This document shows positions 21,103-30,974 of a stretch of 64,000 nucleotides of DNA, piece after piece (the first letter of the stretch is position 1; each line of letters starts with the position of its first letter). Below the pieces are notes generated by a model. That model was not told the DNA's origin, did no database searches, and worked only from the letters and a program-made list of their open reading frames with translations. The position numbers were made by a program, and so were the translations under genes. Origin of the DNA: Planctomycetota bacterium (GTDB lineage: Bacteria > Planctomycetota > UBA1135); the NCBI GenBank assembly GCA_021776795.1, contig JAJFFC010000008.1:186001-250000 (forward strand), written 5' to 3'.

Positions 21103-23009
21103 TTGAGCTCCCGATTTACGGTCAAGACAACACACTTCCCGCTGCAGAAGAGGGTCCCATTCTCGGGATTGACCTTGGCACCACGCATAGTTTGGTCGCG
21201 GTATTTCAGCATGGTCGCCCGCGGGTGCTGACCGATGAACAAGGCGATCCGCTGTTGCCTTCCGTGGTGGCCTACCCGGAACAAGCGAGTCACAACCAAC
21301 CGTCAGCGGTCGGGCGCGAAGCGCGAGAGCAAGCCTCAACAAATCCCACACGGACCATTCATTCGGTCAAGCGATTGATTGGCCGTTCGCTCAAAGACCT
21401 GGGCCATGAGCTCGCCACACTGCCTTATCAGTTGGCTTCGGCCGAGGACAACGATGGCGTGCGCATCGTGCTTGGCGATTTGCACCTCACTGCCGAAGAA
21501 GTTTCTTCGCACATTCTGACCGCTTGCCGAGAACGTGCAGCGGCCGCTTTGAAAATGGCGCCGCAATCCTTGCAGCGCGCCGTCATTACGGTGCCCGCTT
21601 ACTTCGACGACGCCCAGCGTCAGGCCACGCGCACAGCAGCACGCCTCGCTGGGCTCGAAGTTCTGCGCTTAGTTGGAGAGCCGACGGCGGCTGCCCTGGC
21701 CTATGGTCTGGACAAACGCGAACAAGCTAAGATTGTGGTTTATGACCTCGGCGGCGGCACCTTCGACATTTCGGTCTTGGAGTTAGCCGATGGTGTCTTC
21801 CGCGTTCTCTCTACTGCGGGCGATACCCACCTTGGTGGAGATGATTTTGATCGCGTGATCATGGTCGATTGCGCCGAAGAGATTCGTCGCCTACATGGTT
21901 TCGACGCCCTAGCCGATCCAGAATCCCGCACCAAGTTGCGTCAGATTGCGGAACAGGTGAAGAAGACCTTGTCGGTGCAAGAGGAGACTGAGTTCCGCTT
22001 CTCACACGCAGCCTCCGAGACGGAATACCAGCGCAAAATTGATTGGCGCATGTTCCAGCGTTGGATTGCTCCTTTGGTGCAGCGCACTCTGGACCACACC
22101 GCTCTTGCCCTGAAAGACGCTGGCCTGCGCCCGGAAGACATCGACGAGGTGGTGCTGGTCGGGGGCTCCACTCGGGTGCCTTTGGTCAAAGCCGCCGTAG
22201 CACAATTCTTTGGCCGCCCGGCTCATGATGAACTCGACCCGGACCAAGTGGTGGCACTCGGCGCAGCCATCCAGGCCGGCATCTTGGGTGGCGCCGTGCG
22301 CGACGCCCTCCTGCTCGACGTCACTCCGCTGTCACTTGGCATTGTCACTGCCGACGGCACCGTCAGCCGCGTGATAGAACGCAACGCTTCGATTCCCGCG
22401 CAGGCGAAAGAGGGCTTCACTACTTACGTGGATGGCCAAACCGCAATTAAGTTCACCGTGGTCCAGGGTGAGCGCGAAATGGCAGCGGACAATCGCACCC
22501 TAGGCGAGTTTGAACTCCGTGGGATTCCATCGATGCCCGCTGGCCTGCCCCAAGTCGCGGTGCAGTTCCTGCTCGACGCCAACGGTATGCTGCAAGTCAA
22601 GGCTAAGGAGCAAAGCAGCGGCATCGAAGCCAAAATAGAGATCGCCCCGAAGCACGGGCTCACCGATGAGCAAGTCGAAACCATGCTCCAAGAGGCCTGG
22701 GACCATGCCGATCAGGATTTGGAATTGCGTCGCCGCGCCGAAGTGAAGAGCCGACTCGATCAAGTCATGATTGCCGTGACCAAGCATTTAGAACAAGCCA
22801 AAACTTCGCTCGGCGAATCAGAATGGCAACGTCTGCAAGAAGCTTACGAAGATGCCCAAGCCATCGATGAGCAAACCACGGTGGAAGGGATTCGTGGACG
22901 CCTCGATGAACTGGAGCAAGCAGCAAATCCGCTTGCCCAACTTCTCATGAACGATGTCGCGATGGAAGCCGTACGCGACCAGAAAGTTTCCGACCTCCTG
23001 GACAAATGA
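21099..23009 (+). CDS. hscA: Fe-S assembly Hsp70 chaperone HscA
   Basis: Hsp70 motifs '[14 protein letters not shown]', '[17 protein letters not shown]', '[17 protein letters not shown]'; synteny. Confidence 0.94.
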   Translation: MIELPIYGQDNTLPAAEEGPILGIDLGTTHSLVAVFQHGRPRVLTDEQGDPLLPSVVAYPEQASHNQPSAVGREAREQASTNPTRTIHSVKRLIGRSLKDLGHELATLPYQLASAEDNDGVRIVLGDLHLTAEEVSSHILTACRERAAAALKMAPQSLQRAVITVPAYFDDAQRQATRTAARLAGLEVLRLVGEPTAAALAYGLDKREQAKIVVYDLGGGTFDISVLELADGVFRVLSTAGDTHLGGDDFDRVIMVDCAEEIRRLHGFDALADPESRTKLRQIAEQVKKTLSVQEETEFRFSHAASETEYQRKIDWRMFQRWIAPLVQRTLDHTALALKDAGLRPEDIDEVVLVGGSTRVPLVKAAVAQFFGRPAHDELDPDQVVALGAAIQAGILGGAVRDALLLDVTPLSLGIVTADGTVSRVIERNASIPAQAKEGFTTYVDGQTAIKFTVVQGEREMAADNRTLGEFELRGIPSMPAGLPQVAVQFLLDANGMLQVKAKEQSSGIEAKIEIAPKHGLTDEQVETMLQEAWDHADQDLELRRRAEVKSRLDQVMIAVTKHLEQAKTSLGESEWQRLQEAYEDAQAIDEQTTVEGIRGRLDELEQAANPLAQLLMNDVAMEAVRDQKVSDLLDK

Positions 23010-23365
23010 GCCAATACCGACTGACCTTTGAACCCGGCGGCAAACATGTCGAAGTGGACACCGAGACTCTGCAAGAGCCTCGCGATGGCCTGCGTGGCAG
23101 CATTTTGCAACTTGCCTTAGAGAATGGCATCGAAATCGACCATGCCTGTGGAGGGGTATGCGCCTGCTCCACTTGCCACATTATTGTGCGTGAAGGGGGC
23201 GGTTCTTTTTCCGAGGCCGATGAAGACGAAGAAGATCAACTCGACAACGCGCCGGGCTTAACTCTACAGAGTCGCTTGGCTTGTCAAGCGGTCCCCGATG
23301 GCAGCCAAGACGTCGTGGTCGAAATCCCTTCTTGGAATCGCAATCTTGTTTCAGAAGAACACTAA
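23006..23365 (+). CDS. fdx: 2Fe-2S ferredoxin (ISC type)
   Basis: '[14 protein letters not shown]...RLACQ' ligands. Confidence 0.93.
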   Translation: MSQYRLTFEPGGKHVEVDTETLQEPRDGLRGSILQLALENGIEIDHACGGVCACSTCHIIVREGGGSFSEADEDEEDQLDNAPGLTLQSRLACQAVPDGSQDVVVEIPSWNRNLVSEEH

Positions 23366-23368
23366 ATC

Positions 23369-23581
23369 ATGGACCGCCCTCTAGATTGGAATGACGTTGA
23401 CGACATTGCCTTCGCCTTGTTTGAAGCTGATACCACGCGCAACCCACTCACTTTGCGCTTCACCGAACTGGCCGAAATGGTTCTCGCCCTGCCAAACTTT
23501 CAGGGCTTGCGCGAGCGTTGTAACGAAAAAATCCTCGAGGCCATTCAAATGGCTTGGCTCGAGGAGTTTGAAGACGCCTAA
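23369..23581 (+). CDS. iscX: Fe-S assembly protein IscX
   Basis: 'LDWNDVDDIAFALFEA...LRFTELAEMVLALPNF...NEKILEAIQMAWLEE'; terminal gene of ISC operon. Confidence 0.9.
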   Translation: MDRPLDWNDVDDIAFALFEADTTRNPLTLRFTELAEMVLALPNFQGLRERCNEKILEAIQMAWLEEFEDA

Positions 23582-23587
23582 ACGCGG

Positions 23588-24265
23588 CTAGCAGCCAGCC
23601 GTCGTCGCCAGCGAGACTAAGAAGCCTTCGCTGACGCGCCAACCGCCGGATGGGCGACAGTCCCCCTTCATGCCGGGAGCCAGCAATCGCGCTTCAAAGG
23701 TGCCGGTGCTTTGATCGACCTCGAGTTCGACATCTTCGAACTCCAAAAAGCGACGTGTGGTGCGGTACTGACTCTTGTAGACCGCTTCCTTGGCACTGAA
23801 CAACAAGCGCGCCATCAGGCCACGCTCCTTTACAGGAAGACTCGCCAACCAGCGAGATTCTTTGGCTGTGCACAGCAAATCCCACAGGTCTTGCTCCAGC
23901 GGTTCTGCGGGTTCCACATCGAGCCCGATGCCCTGTAGATCTGGCGAGAGGTGCGCCACCATCACGCCGCAAATACGGTCGCTATGCGTGATGCTGCCAA
24001 TGACCCCCTTCGGCCATTCCGGAGCACGGTCATTACCAATGAGTAAATCGTGGTCGCGGATATCCAACTCGGCAAGGAGTTTTCGCGCTAACACTCGCCC
24101 CACCATAAATTCGCGCTTGCGACGTGCAGAAGCGCCAGCAATCGCCGTAATCTCCGCGGCAGAAACCTCACCTTCTTTCGGCATCGACAAACGGCTCCAG
24201 GCCATGTGCGCGCCTAGCGGCAACAACTCGTGGAGGATGTCGTCAGAAGGTAGGCGAACTTTCAA
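23588..24265 (-). CDS. 4'-phosphopantetheinyl transferase (EntD/Sfp superfamily)
   Basis: 'GIGLDVEPAEPL', 'FSAKEAVYKSQY'; probable TTG start at 24265 overlapping the PKS stop (TTGA). Confidence 0.9.
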   Translation of the reverse strand: MKVRLPSDDILHELLPLGAHMAWSRLSMPKEGEVSAAEITAIAGASARRKREFMVGRVLARKLLAELDIRDHDLLIGNDRAPEWPKGVIGSITHSDRICGVMVAHLSPDLQGIGLDVEPAEPLEQDLWDLLCTAKESRWLASLPVKERGLMARLLFSAKEAVYKSQYRTTRRFLEFEDVELEVDQSTGTFEARLLAPGMKGDCRPSGGWRVSEGFLVSLATTAGC

Positions 24266-27200
24266 TCTGTTGTAGGGGCCGGTCGTGGGCTTTGCGTGCG
24301 CGCCAAAACTCGGTTCAAGTGCTTGGCGAAGATGCGCACATGTGGCTCTTCGCACATCGTAGCGTGCCCGCCAGGTAATTCGTAGACCTCAATTCCTCCT
24401 CGAATCAGGTTTCCCCACCCATTCTGTGCGTCGCGGTTCAGGAAGGGGCTCCAGTCCTCATTTCCAGCCATGTATGGGCGGAATAGCACCATCGCACCCT
24501 CAAATGGATGGGCGGTGTAGCGGTTTTCCATGCGCAACCACGCCGCGGCGACACGCGCCCGGCTGTCGTCAAAACCGGTGGGACCGGGGTCTGGCAAAGG
24601 CCCCTGCTCGCCCTCTGGCTGCTGCGATAGTTCCAGGCCCAATGGCTTTGGCTGCTGATGCAATCGGCGCTTCACCTTGTCCACCAGATAGCGCGGGCCG
24701 CGGCGGAACAACTCCTGCGTATGCATGCGAATCCGGCCCAGCTTGCCAACCTCAAAGCGGTTCGGCGCCGGGGTATCGAAGAAGGTCAAGAGTCCAATAC
24801 TTTCGCCGGCGGCGACCAACTGATGCGCCATTTCAAAGGCCAACAAACCGCCCGCGGAAAAGCCGCCTAGGTGATACGGGCCATGCGGTTGCACCTTGCG
24901 TATCGCGGCGATGACTTCATGGGCCATTTCTTCTACGGAGTGATGTGGCTCATGCTGACCATCAAAGCCTCGATGCTGAATGCCATAGAATGGCTGGTCA
25001 GGCTCCAGGCGCAAGGCCAAGTGACGCAGGTTCATGGCATTCCCGCCCTTGCCAGCAGCGATGAACAAGGGGTATTTCACTCCCTCAGGTTGAATCGGTA
25101 CTAGCGGCTGAAACTCTTCGCTTGAAGTTGCAGATGCTTCGCCTTTGGCACCAGTCAGCAGTTCTGCCGCTGGTTCCAAATCTGCGGATAAGCGCTGCGC
25201 CAAGGCGCGCACGGTCGGTGCCTCGAACAGAAGGCTGATGGCGTAACTCTTGCCGTATTGCGATCGTAATCGGGAAAACAAGCGCACAGCAATCAAGGAA
25301 TGACCGCCAAGAGCAAAGAAGTCGTCGTCGATGCCGAGGCCCACAATGCCCAGCAAATCTTGCCAAATCTCTTGGATTTCGCGCTCCACATCAGATTGAG
25401 GAGCTACGAAGGGAGTTTCTAAGTTGGGCCTCTCGAAGCGACTACCCTCTTCTGCGGAAACATTGGCGGCAAGCAACAGGGCGTCTGCCTGGAGCTTCAA
25501 GGCATGGAGATCGAGCGAACTCACCACCACTTCCGCAGGCGGTTCGGTCCGTCGCAAGCGGCGCCATGCCTCTTGGCCTTCGGCGACGGTAATGCCGCGA
25601 GCAATGGTTTCATCTAAGGCACGCTCTGCCGGCGAACTGGACGCCTCTTGATGCACCTCCAAGTCCTCAGCGGAAAGCGAGGGCAAACTTGGTTCTCCAA
25701 CTCGAATCACACGCAGTCCATGCAAGCGCAACAAGACTTCGCCGGTTTCATCGGTCACGGTAACGGCAAAACGTGCGCTATGCTCATCGGCTTCCAGTAG
25801 GCGAACATGCGCGCATACCTCTGCCGCCAAGGGGGCGAGAATATCCAAGCGCTCTATTCCAGCAGGCAACCAACTTGCTTGGGCTTTGCGGAAGGCTGGT
25901 ATCAATTCCCAGCCACAGCCAATCGCCATATCGAATAATGCTGGATGCAATGGGTGTGCATTCAAGTCATCGACAAATTTTGATGGCAACTGCAACCGCG
26001 CTAGAGCTTCATCTTCGCCGAAACGCAACATGCGCAAGGAGCGCCAGCGCGGGCCAAAGCGAAGTCGACCGCTCTCCTCCAAAGCAGTCGCAAGACCGGC
26101 TTCCCCTGTGGCAGCGACCGAAGCCCGAGGACAACGAGCGGCAAGTACCGGCAAATCTAGTGGTGCCGATGGCTTCGGCGGGTTGGGCAAACGGATTGCT
26201 TCAGCATGGGTCAGCCAACCAGGTCGGCCACCTGCCACGGTATGGCTTTGCAACTTCACCTGACGTTGGCCGTTTTCCTCATTGGAGCCGAGGAATAGGC
26301 GAATGTGACGAGGAGCATCGGCCGCAACGACCAATGGCCGCAAGAACAAGATCTCCTCCAAGCATTGCGGTTGGAAACTACCTTCGACCATAGCCAGCAT
26401 TTCTACGGCGCCGGTTCCGGGCAGGACTTTGCCAAGTCCGCCGACTTCGTGCTCAGCAATGACCCAGTCTTGGCTCGCATCCAGCATGCGACGATGATCT
26501 TGATCACGCGTCCGCGAGGCGTTGGCAGCCATGCCCACTTCACTCCATACTCCCCAATCGATGGCGACCGTCTCCTCGCCAAGTCGATGGCGCCGAGCAG
26601 CAGCATAGGCTGCAAGCCAAGCATTGGCCGCCACATAATCGGCCTGCCCGGCCGGACCAATCCAAATCGAGGTGCTGCTGCAAAGGTGGAAGAAGTCCAA
26701 CTTCTTGCTGCGGAACAACATGTCCAGAACCAAGGTGCCGTATATCTTCGCGGCAAAGACTTCTTGAACTTGCTGCGAAGTCTTCATCGCCAAGAGGTCA
26801 TCTTGAATGACACCCGCTGCATGAATGATGCCGCGGACTGGACCGTGTTCCGCCTGCGCTTCCTCAAGGAAGTGCTGCAGGTCTTCATGATCCGTAATGT
26901 CTACTGCAGCGCAAACCACGGTAGAGCCATTCGCGCGGAGGGCTTCTACAGCTTGTGCTTGAGGTGAGCCTTCTTGCAAGCCTCGGCGCGATACCAGAAG
27001 CAAAGTTACGTGCGCTTCCTCGACCATGGCCGCGGCCAAACTTAGGGCCATGCCGCCAAGCCCACCGGTCAGTAGATAAACACCATTCTGCTCCACCACA
27101 GGCCGTTGCACCTGCGCGAGGTGAAGGCCGCGCCGGTCCAAATGGCGGCGGTACCTTTGTTGGTCGCGGATGGCAAAGCAGCCCGTTTGCGCCGGAGCAA

Positions 27201-30200
27201 ATAACTCGTCGCGCAAACAATCCAGGACCGATTCTTGCGTCATGGAAGCACTCTGTTTGCTGCGCGAAGCTTTGGAGGACTCTGCAAACTGCACATCGAG
27301 AGCGGCGGCTCGGAAACCGGCTTGTTCATGCGGCGCAACGAGGCGCAGTCCATCAATCGCCGCCTTCTCGGGGTCAGGGACCATTTCTTCTCCAACCTGG
27401 CGAGCGCCATTGGTCACCGTCAAGAGGTGCACAGACCCGAGCAAATCACGGCGCGCCATTTCTTGCAATAAGTGGAAATGACTGAAGAAACCGCGTTCGA
27501 GATTATGAGCAAAACGATTCAGGGCGGTGCGGAATTCTTCCGCGCCGGTTAGGGTCCACAAATTGACAATCCGATCAGGAATCTCTTCGCGCTCAACGAG
27601 GTCTTCGACCAAGGCTTCAAAGCCTTCGGCACCACGGTCGCTGTCCAACAACCAAGTGTTATTGTCTAAGCGCGCATTGCGTGGTGCTTGCTGCACCGAC
27701 AAGACCTGTTGGCCATGTTCGCGCAAGTCATGGCTCAGCTGGCGGCCAAACCCAAGTTCATCTTCCAAGATGAGCCAACGCGTACCGGGAGTCAGCGCTG
27801 GTGGGTTTTCTGGCAAGGACGAGGTCTCCCAGATTGGCATCGAGAAGAAATTGTCGATGGATTCATGCCGCGTCACCTCGGGCATGGTTTTCTTGGCCGA
27901 AATCAACTCTTCCCCCACCGCATCAATCCAGTAGCGCTGCTCTTGGAATGGATAGTCCGGCAAGGTCAGGCGCGGGCATTGTGGCGAGGGCTGCTGAGGA
28001 GCCAAGGCCGAGAGCAACGGGCCACCCTCTGCCCACACCCGCCCCAATGCGGTGGTGTATGCCACGGCGGCGTCACCGCCAGAACCATCCGCTGGCCCCA
28101 AGCATGGCACCGTGACCAAGTCTCCCTGGTTCTGCTCCTGCAATTGCAACAGGCCACACAGGGTTTGCCCTGGCCCCATCTCAAGAGCGAGCGCTTGCGG
28201 GATTTCCTCGAGCACAAAGGCCGCGCCATCGCGGAAACGTACTCGTTGGCGCAGCTGCTCGACCCAATACTCGACCGAGGTGGCCTGCTCGGCCGTCAAC
28301 CATTTTCCACTACGATTGGAAAGCACAGGAATCGTTGGCGCATGCCGCTTGGTTGCGCCCACGGCTTCTCGCCAACTTTCCAAAACCGGATCGAGCAGGC
28401 GCGTATGCGCTGCCGTAGAGAGAGGAATCGGCGTCGCTTCGTGGCCGGATTGCAGCAGGGCCTGTTCAAATTCATTCACGGCAGCAATCGGGCCCGACAC
28501 TACGGAAAGATCCGGTGCGCTCTCTACCGCAAGATCTAACTCTTGTGGAAGCATGGCTTCCAACTCTGCTTGCGGCATCGGCACCGAAAGCATGGCTCCT
28601 TTCTCCAAGCGATGGAACAGACGCGCGCGCGCCACCACGAGGTGAAGCGCGTCGGCGAAGTCAAACACACCGGCCAAGTGAGCCGCAGTCAACTCGCCCA
28701 AGCTAAGGCCGACTAGGGCGCGAGCTTCGAGGCCGAGGGCTTGGCTTTGTTTCGCCAAGGCGACTTCCAGCAAGAATAAGGCGGGAAGTTGTTGCTCTGG
28801 CTGCAGAGCATCGGCTACCGAAAGCTTTTCTTCACTCCGAAGCAGGGGTAACAGCGCAAGCTGATGATGCTCTTGCAGTAGGCGGTCCCCTTCGGCCAAT
28901 ACCTCGGCAACGACAGGGTAGTCCGCTTCCAAGCCTTTGGCGGCTCCGGCCACGGAAGCTCCCCCGCCCGGGAACAGGAATACGGGAGCTTGCGTGTGCT
29001 TGGCTTGGCGATGCCGCGGCACGCGCAGGCGCTCTTTGCCTTCGGCTGTAAGCGCCAGACATTGTTGTGCTTCCGCAACACTCCGCGCGGCCAAGACGGC
29101 GCGTTCGGCAAACTCATGGCGACCATAAACCAAGGTCGAAGCCAACTGTGACAATGAGGTTTGCGGATGTTCTCCGAGATAAGCCGCCAAATCTTGCATG
29201 CGCTCGGTCAGGGCGTCAGGGCTTTGTGCGGAAAGCGGAAGAAGGACAGGCTTCTGTTCCTGGCTCGACGGTGCGCGCGAAGCCTGGCCTTGAGGTGCTT
29301 GCTCTAAAACCACAAAGGCATTCGTTCCGCCCACGCCAAGCGAATTCACGGCGGCCCGTCTTGGCTCCGTGGAACTCCAATCCTCTTGCTTCTGCACCAC
29401 AGCAAAGGGCGTTTGCTCCAGCTGCAATTCCGGCAGTGGCTCTTCGAAGTGCAAACTCGGCGGCAGCACCCCCTCTTCCAGGGCACGAATGGTTTTGATG
29501 AGGCCCGCCACCCCCGCGGCAGTATCGAGGTGGCCGATATTCCCCTTGACCGAACCTAGCTTGCAAAAGCCGGTGGCCTCAGTGTGTTCGCGGAAAGCCC
29601 GCGTGAGTGCAGCCACCTCGATTGGGTCTCCAATCGGCGTCGCGGTGCCATGTGCTTCGACATAACCGATGGATTCAGCAGGGAAATCACACAACGCCAG
29701 CGCTTCGGCAACCGCAGCTGCCTGGCCGTCGACCGAAGGCGCGAGATAACCAACCTTCGCGGCGCCATCGTTATTCACTGCAGAAGCTTTGATGACCGCG
29801 CGTATCGGGTCGCCGTCGGCAAGGGCGTCGCTGAGGCGACGCAGCAGGACCACACCGGCACCACTGCCGAATATCGTTCCGCTGGCAGAGGAATCGAAGG
29901 GGCGGCAATGTCCGTCTGAAGCCAGAATCTCTTGTTCGCGATAGAGGTAACCGCGACCATGCGGCAATTCAATCGTGCTACCGCCGGCCAAAGCCATGTC
30001 ACATTCATTCGCCAACAAACTCTGGCATGCTTGGTGAACCGCGACCAAGGAAGTGGAACATGCGGTTTGAATGTTGATGCTAGGCCCGCGCAAGTCGAAT
30101 ACATAGCTGGCGCGTGTCGATAGAAAGTCTTTGTCGTTGCCGGTGTGGCGCAACAAAAATAGACCGACATCTTCCACCAACTGTGGATTGCGCAGCAAGT

Positions 30201-30606
30201 TGAACATGAAGTAACTGTTCATGCCACAACCGGCGAATACACCTACCGAGCCAGCGAACTGTGCCGGATCTTGGGCGCCATGCTCAAAGGCTTGCCAACA
30301 GCACGCCAGAAAACGACGGTGCTGGGGATCCATAATCGCCGCCTCTTTGGGCGAAAGGCCGAAGAAGCTCGGATCGAAATCGGCTAGGCCTTCCAGGGTA
30401 GCCGCGGAGCGCACATAGTCAGGACGCGAGTACTCAGACTCCGGGACCCCAGCTTGGCGCAGGTCCTCCTCGCTCAGCGGATGAATCGCTTCTTGGCCAG
30501 CACATAAGGCACGCCAGAACCCGGCGACGTCGCGCGCACCAGGAAGGTGGGCGGCGTAGCCGATGACGGCGATGTCGCTGTCGAGGGGATTCTCGCTGCC
30601 GCTCAT
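24262..30606 (-). CDS. Type I PKS, KS-AT-KR-DH-ACP-TE
   Basis: KS 'TACSTSL', 'EAHGTATPIGDP'; AT 'GLSLGE'; KR 'YLLTGGLGGMALSLA' and 'GQADYVAANAW'; DH 'HEVGGLGKVLPGT' and 'HPALFDMA'; ACP 'LGGHSLIAV'; TE 'GGFSAGGLLAFE'. Confidence 0.93.
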   Translation of the reverse strand: MSGSENPLDSDIAVIGYAAHLPGARDVAGFWRALCAGQEAIHPLSEEDLRQAGVPESEYSRPDYVRSAATLEGLADFDPSFFGLSPKEAAIMDPQHRRFLACCWQAFEHGAQDPAQFAGSVGVFAGCGMNSYFMFNLLRNPQLVEDVGLFLLRHTGNDKDFLSTRASYVFDLRGPSINIQTACSTSLVAVHQACQSLLANECDMALAGGSTIELPHGRGYLYREQEILASDGHCRPFDSSASGTIFGSGAGVVLLRRLSDALADGDPIRAVIKASAVNNDGAAKVGYLAPSVDGQAAAVAEALALCDFPAESIGYVEAHGTATPIGDPIEVAALTRAFREHTEATGFCKLGSVKGNIGHLDTAAGVAGLIKTIRALEEGVLPPSLHFEEPLPELQLEQTPFAVVQKQEDWSSTEPRRAAVNSLGVGGTNAFVVLEQAPQGQASRAPSSQEQKPVLLPLSAQSPDALTERMQDLAAYLGEHPQTSLSQLASTLVYGRHEFAERAVLAARSVAEAQQCLALTAEGKERLRVPRHRQAKHTQAPVFLFPGGGASVAGAAKGLEADYPVVAEVLAEGDRLLQEHHQLALLPLLRSEEKLSVADALQPEQQLPALFLLEVALAKQSQALGLEARALVGLSLGELTAAHLAGVFDFADALHLVVARARLFHRLEKGAMLSVPMPQAELEAMLPQELDLAVESAPDLSVVSGPIAAVNEFEQALLQSGHEATPIPLSTAAHTRLLDPVLESWREAVGATKRHAPTIPVLSNRSGKWLTAEQATSVEYWVEQLRQRVRFRDGAAFVLEEIPQALALEMGPGQTLCGLLQLQEQNQGDLVTVPCLGPADGSGGDAAVAYTTALGRVWAEGGPLLSALAPQQPSPQCPRLTLPDYPFQEQRYWIDAVGEELISAKKTMPEVTRHESIDNFFSMPIWETSSLPENPPALTPGTRWLILEDELGFGRQLSHDLREHGQQVLSVQQAPRNARLDNNTWLLDSDRGAEGFEALVEDLVEREEIPDRIVNLWTLTGAEEFRTALNRFAHNLERGFFSHFHLLQEMARRDLLGSVHLLTVTNGARQVGEEMVPDPEKAAIDGLRLVAPHEQAGFRAAALDVQFAESSKASRSKQSASMTQESVLDCLRDELFAPAQTGCFAIRDQQRYRRHLDRRGLHLAQVQRPVVEQNGVYLLTGGLGGMALSLAAAMVEEAHVTLLLVSRRGLQEGSPQAQAVEALRANGSTVVCAAVDITDHEDLQHFLEEAQAEHGPVRGIIHAAGVIQDDLLAMKTSQQVQEVFAAKIYGTLVLDMLFRSKKLDFFHLCSSTSIWIGPAGQADYVAANAWLAAYAAARRHRLGEETVAIDWGVWSEVGMAANASRTRDQDHRRMLDASQDWVIAEHEVGGLGKVLPGTGAVEMLAMVEGSFQPQCLEEILFLRPLVVAADAPRHIRLFLGSNEENGQRQVKLQSHTVAGGRPGWLTHAEAIRLPNPPKPSAPLDLPVLAARCPRASVAATGEAGLATALEESGRLRFGPRWRSLRMLRFGEDEALARLQLPSKFVDDLNAHPLHPALFDMAIGCGWELIPAFRKAQASWLPAGIERLDILAPLAAEVCAHVRLLEADEHSARFAVTVTDETGEVLLRLHGLRVIRVGEPSLPSLSAEDLEVHQEASSSPAERALDETIARGITVAEGQEAWRRLRRTEPPAEVVVSSLDLHALKLQADALLLAANVSAEEGSRFERPNLETPFVAPQSDVEREIQEIWQDLLGIVGLGIDDDFFALGGHSLIAVRLFSRLRSQYGKSYAISLLFEAPTVRALAQRLSADLEPAAELLTGAKGEASATSSEEFQPLVPIQPEGVKYPLFIAAGKGGNAMNLRHLALRLEPDQPFYGIQHRGFDGQHEPHHSVEEMAHEVIAAIRKVQPHGPYHLGGFSAGGLLAFEMAHQLVAAGESIGLLTFFDTPAPNRFEVGKLGRIRMHTQELFRRGPRYLVDKVKRRLHQQPKPLGLELSQQPEGEQGPLPDPGPTGFDDSRARVAAAWLRMENRYTAHPFEGAMVLFRPYMAGNEDWSPFLNRDAQNGWGNLIRGGIEVYELPGGHATMCEEPHVRIFAKHLNRVLARTQSPRPAPTTD

Positions 30607-30715
30607 ATGCTTAAGGGTTTATCGGCTCATAGGGCAATTTCATACAAGCCTTTAGGAACAAGGAATTGGGCGCCAGAGTGGCCTCTGCCTGCCCTGCTCG
30701 TTAGCATACGGCCTC

Positions 30716-30973
30716 ATGGCTTCTCCCGCCGCCGTCGCCGATGCCCTAGAGGCCTTTATTCGCAATCAATTCCGCGTTTCTAGCGATGATCCGGACTTCT
30801 CGCGCGACGTCCACCTGTTCGAATACGGATACGTAGATTCCGTTGGCGCTACCGAGGTTTTGGCCTTCGTAGAGAGCAACTTCCAAGTGCAGGTGCCGGA
30901 TGAACAGCTGTTCTCGGAAGAGGCCACCACGATTCACGGCTTTGCCGCGATTGTGGCAGCGCTGACCTCTTGA
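30716..30973 (+). CDS. Discrete acyl/peptidyl carrier protein
   Basis: 85 aa with phosphopantetheine motif 'LFEYGYVDSVGATEVLAFVE'. Confidence 0.85.
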   Translation: MASPAAVADALEAFIRNQFRVSSDDPDFSRDVHLFEYGYVDSVGATEVLAFVESNFQVQVPDEQLFSEEATTIHGFAAIVAALTS

Positions 30974-30974
30974 G

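Noticed and set aside
27688-28539. 283-aa plus-strand ORF inside the PKS gene
   Set aside because: Antisense to the AT domain; composition and location indicate a shadow ORF
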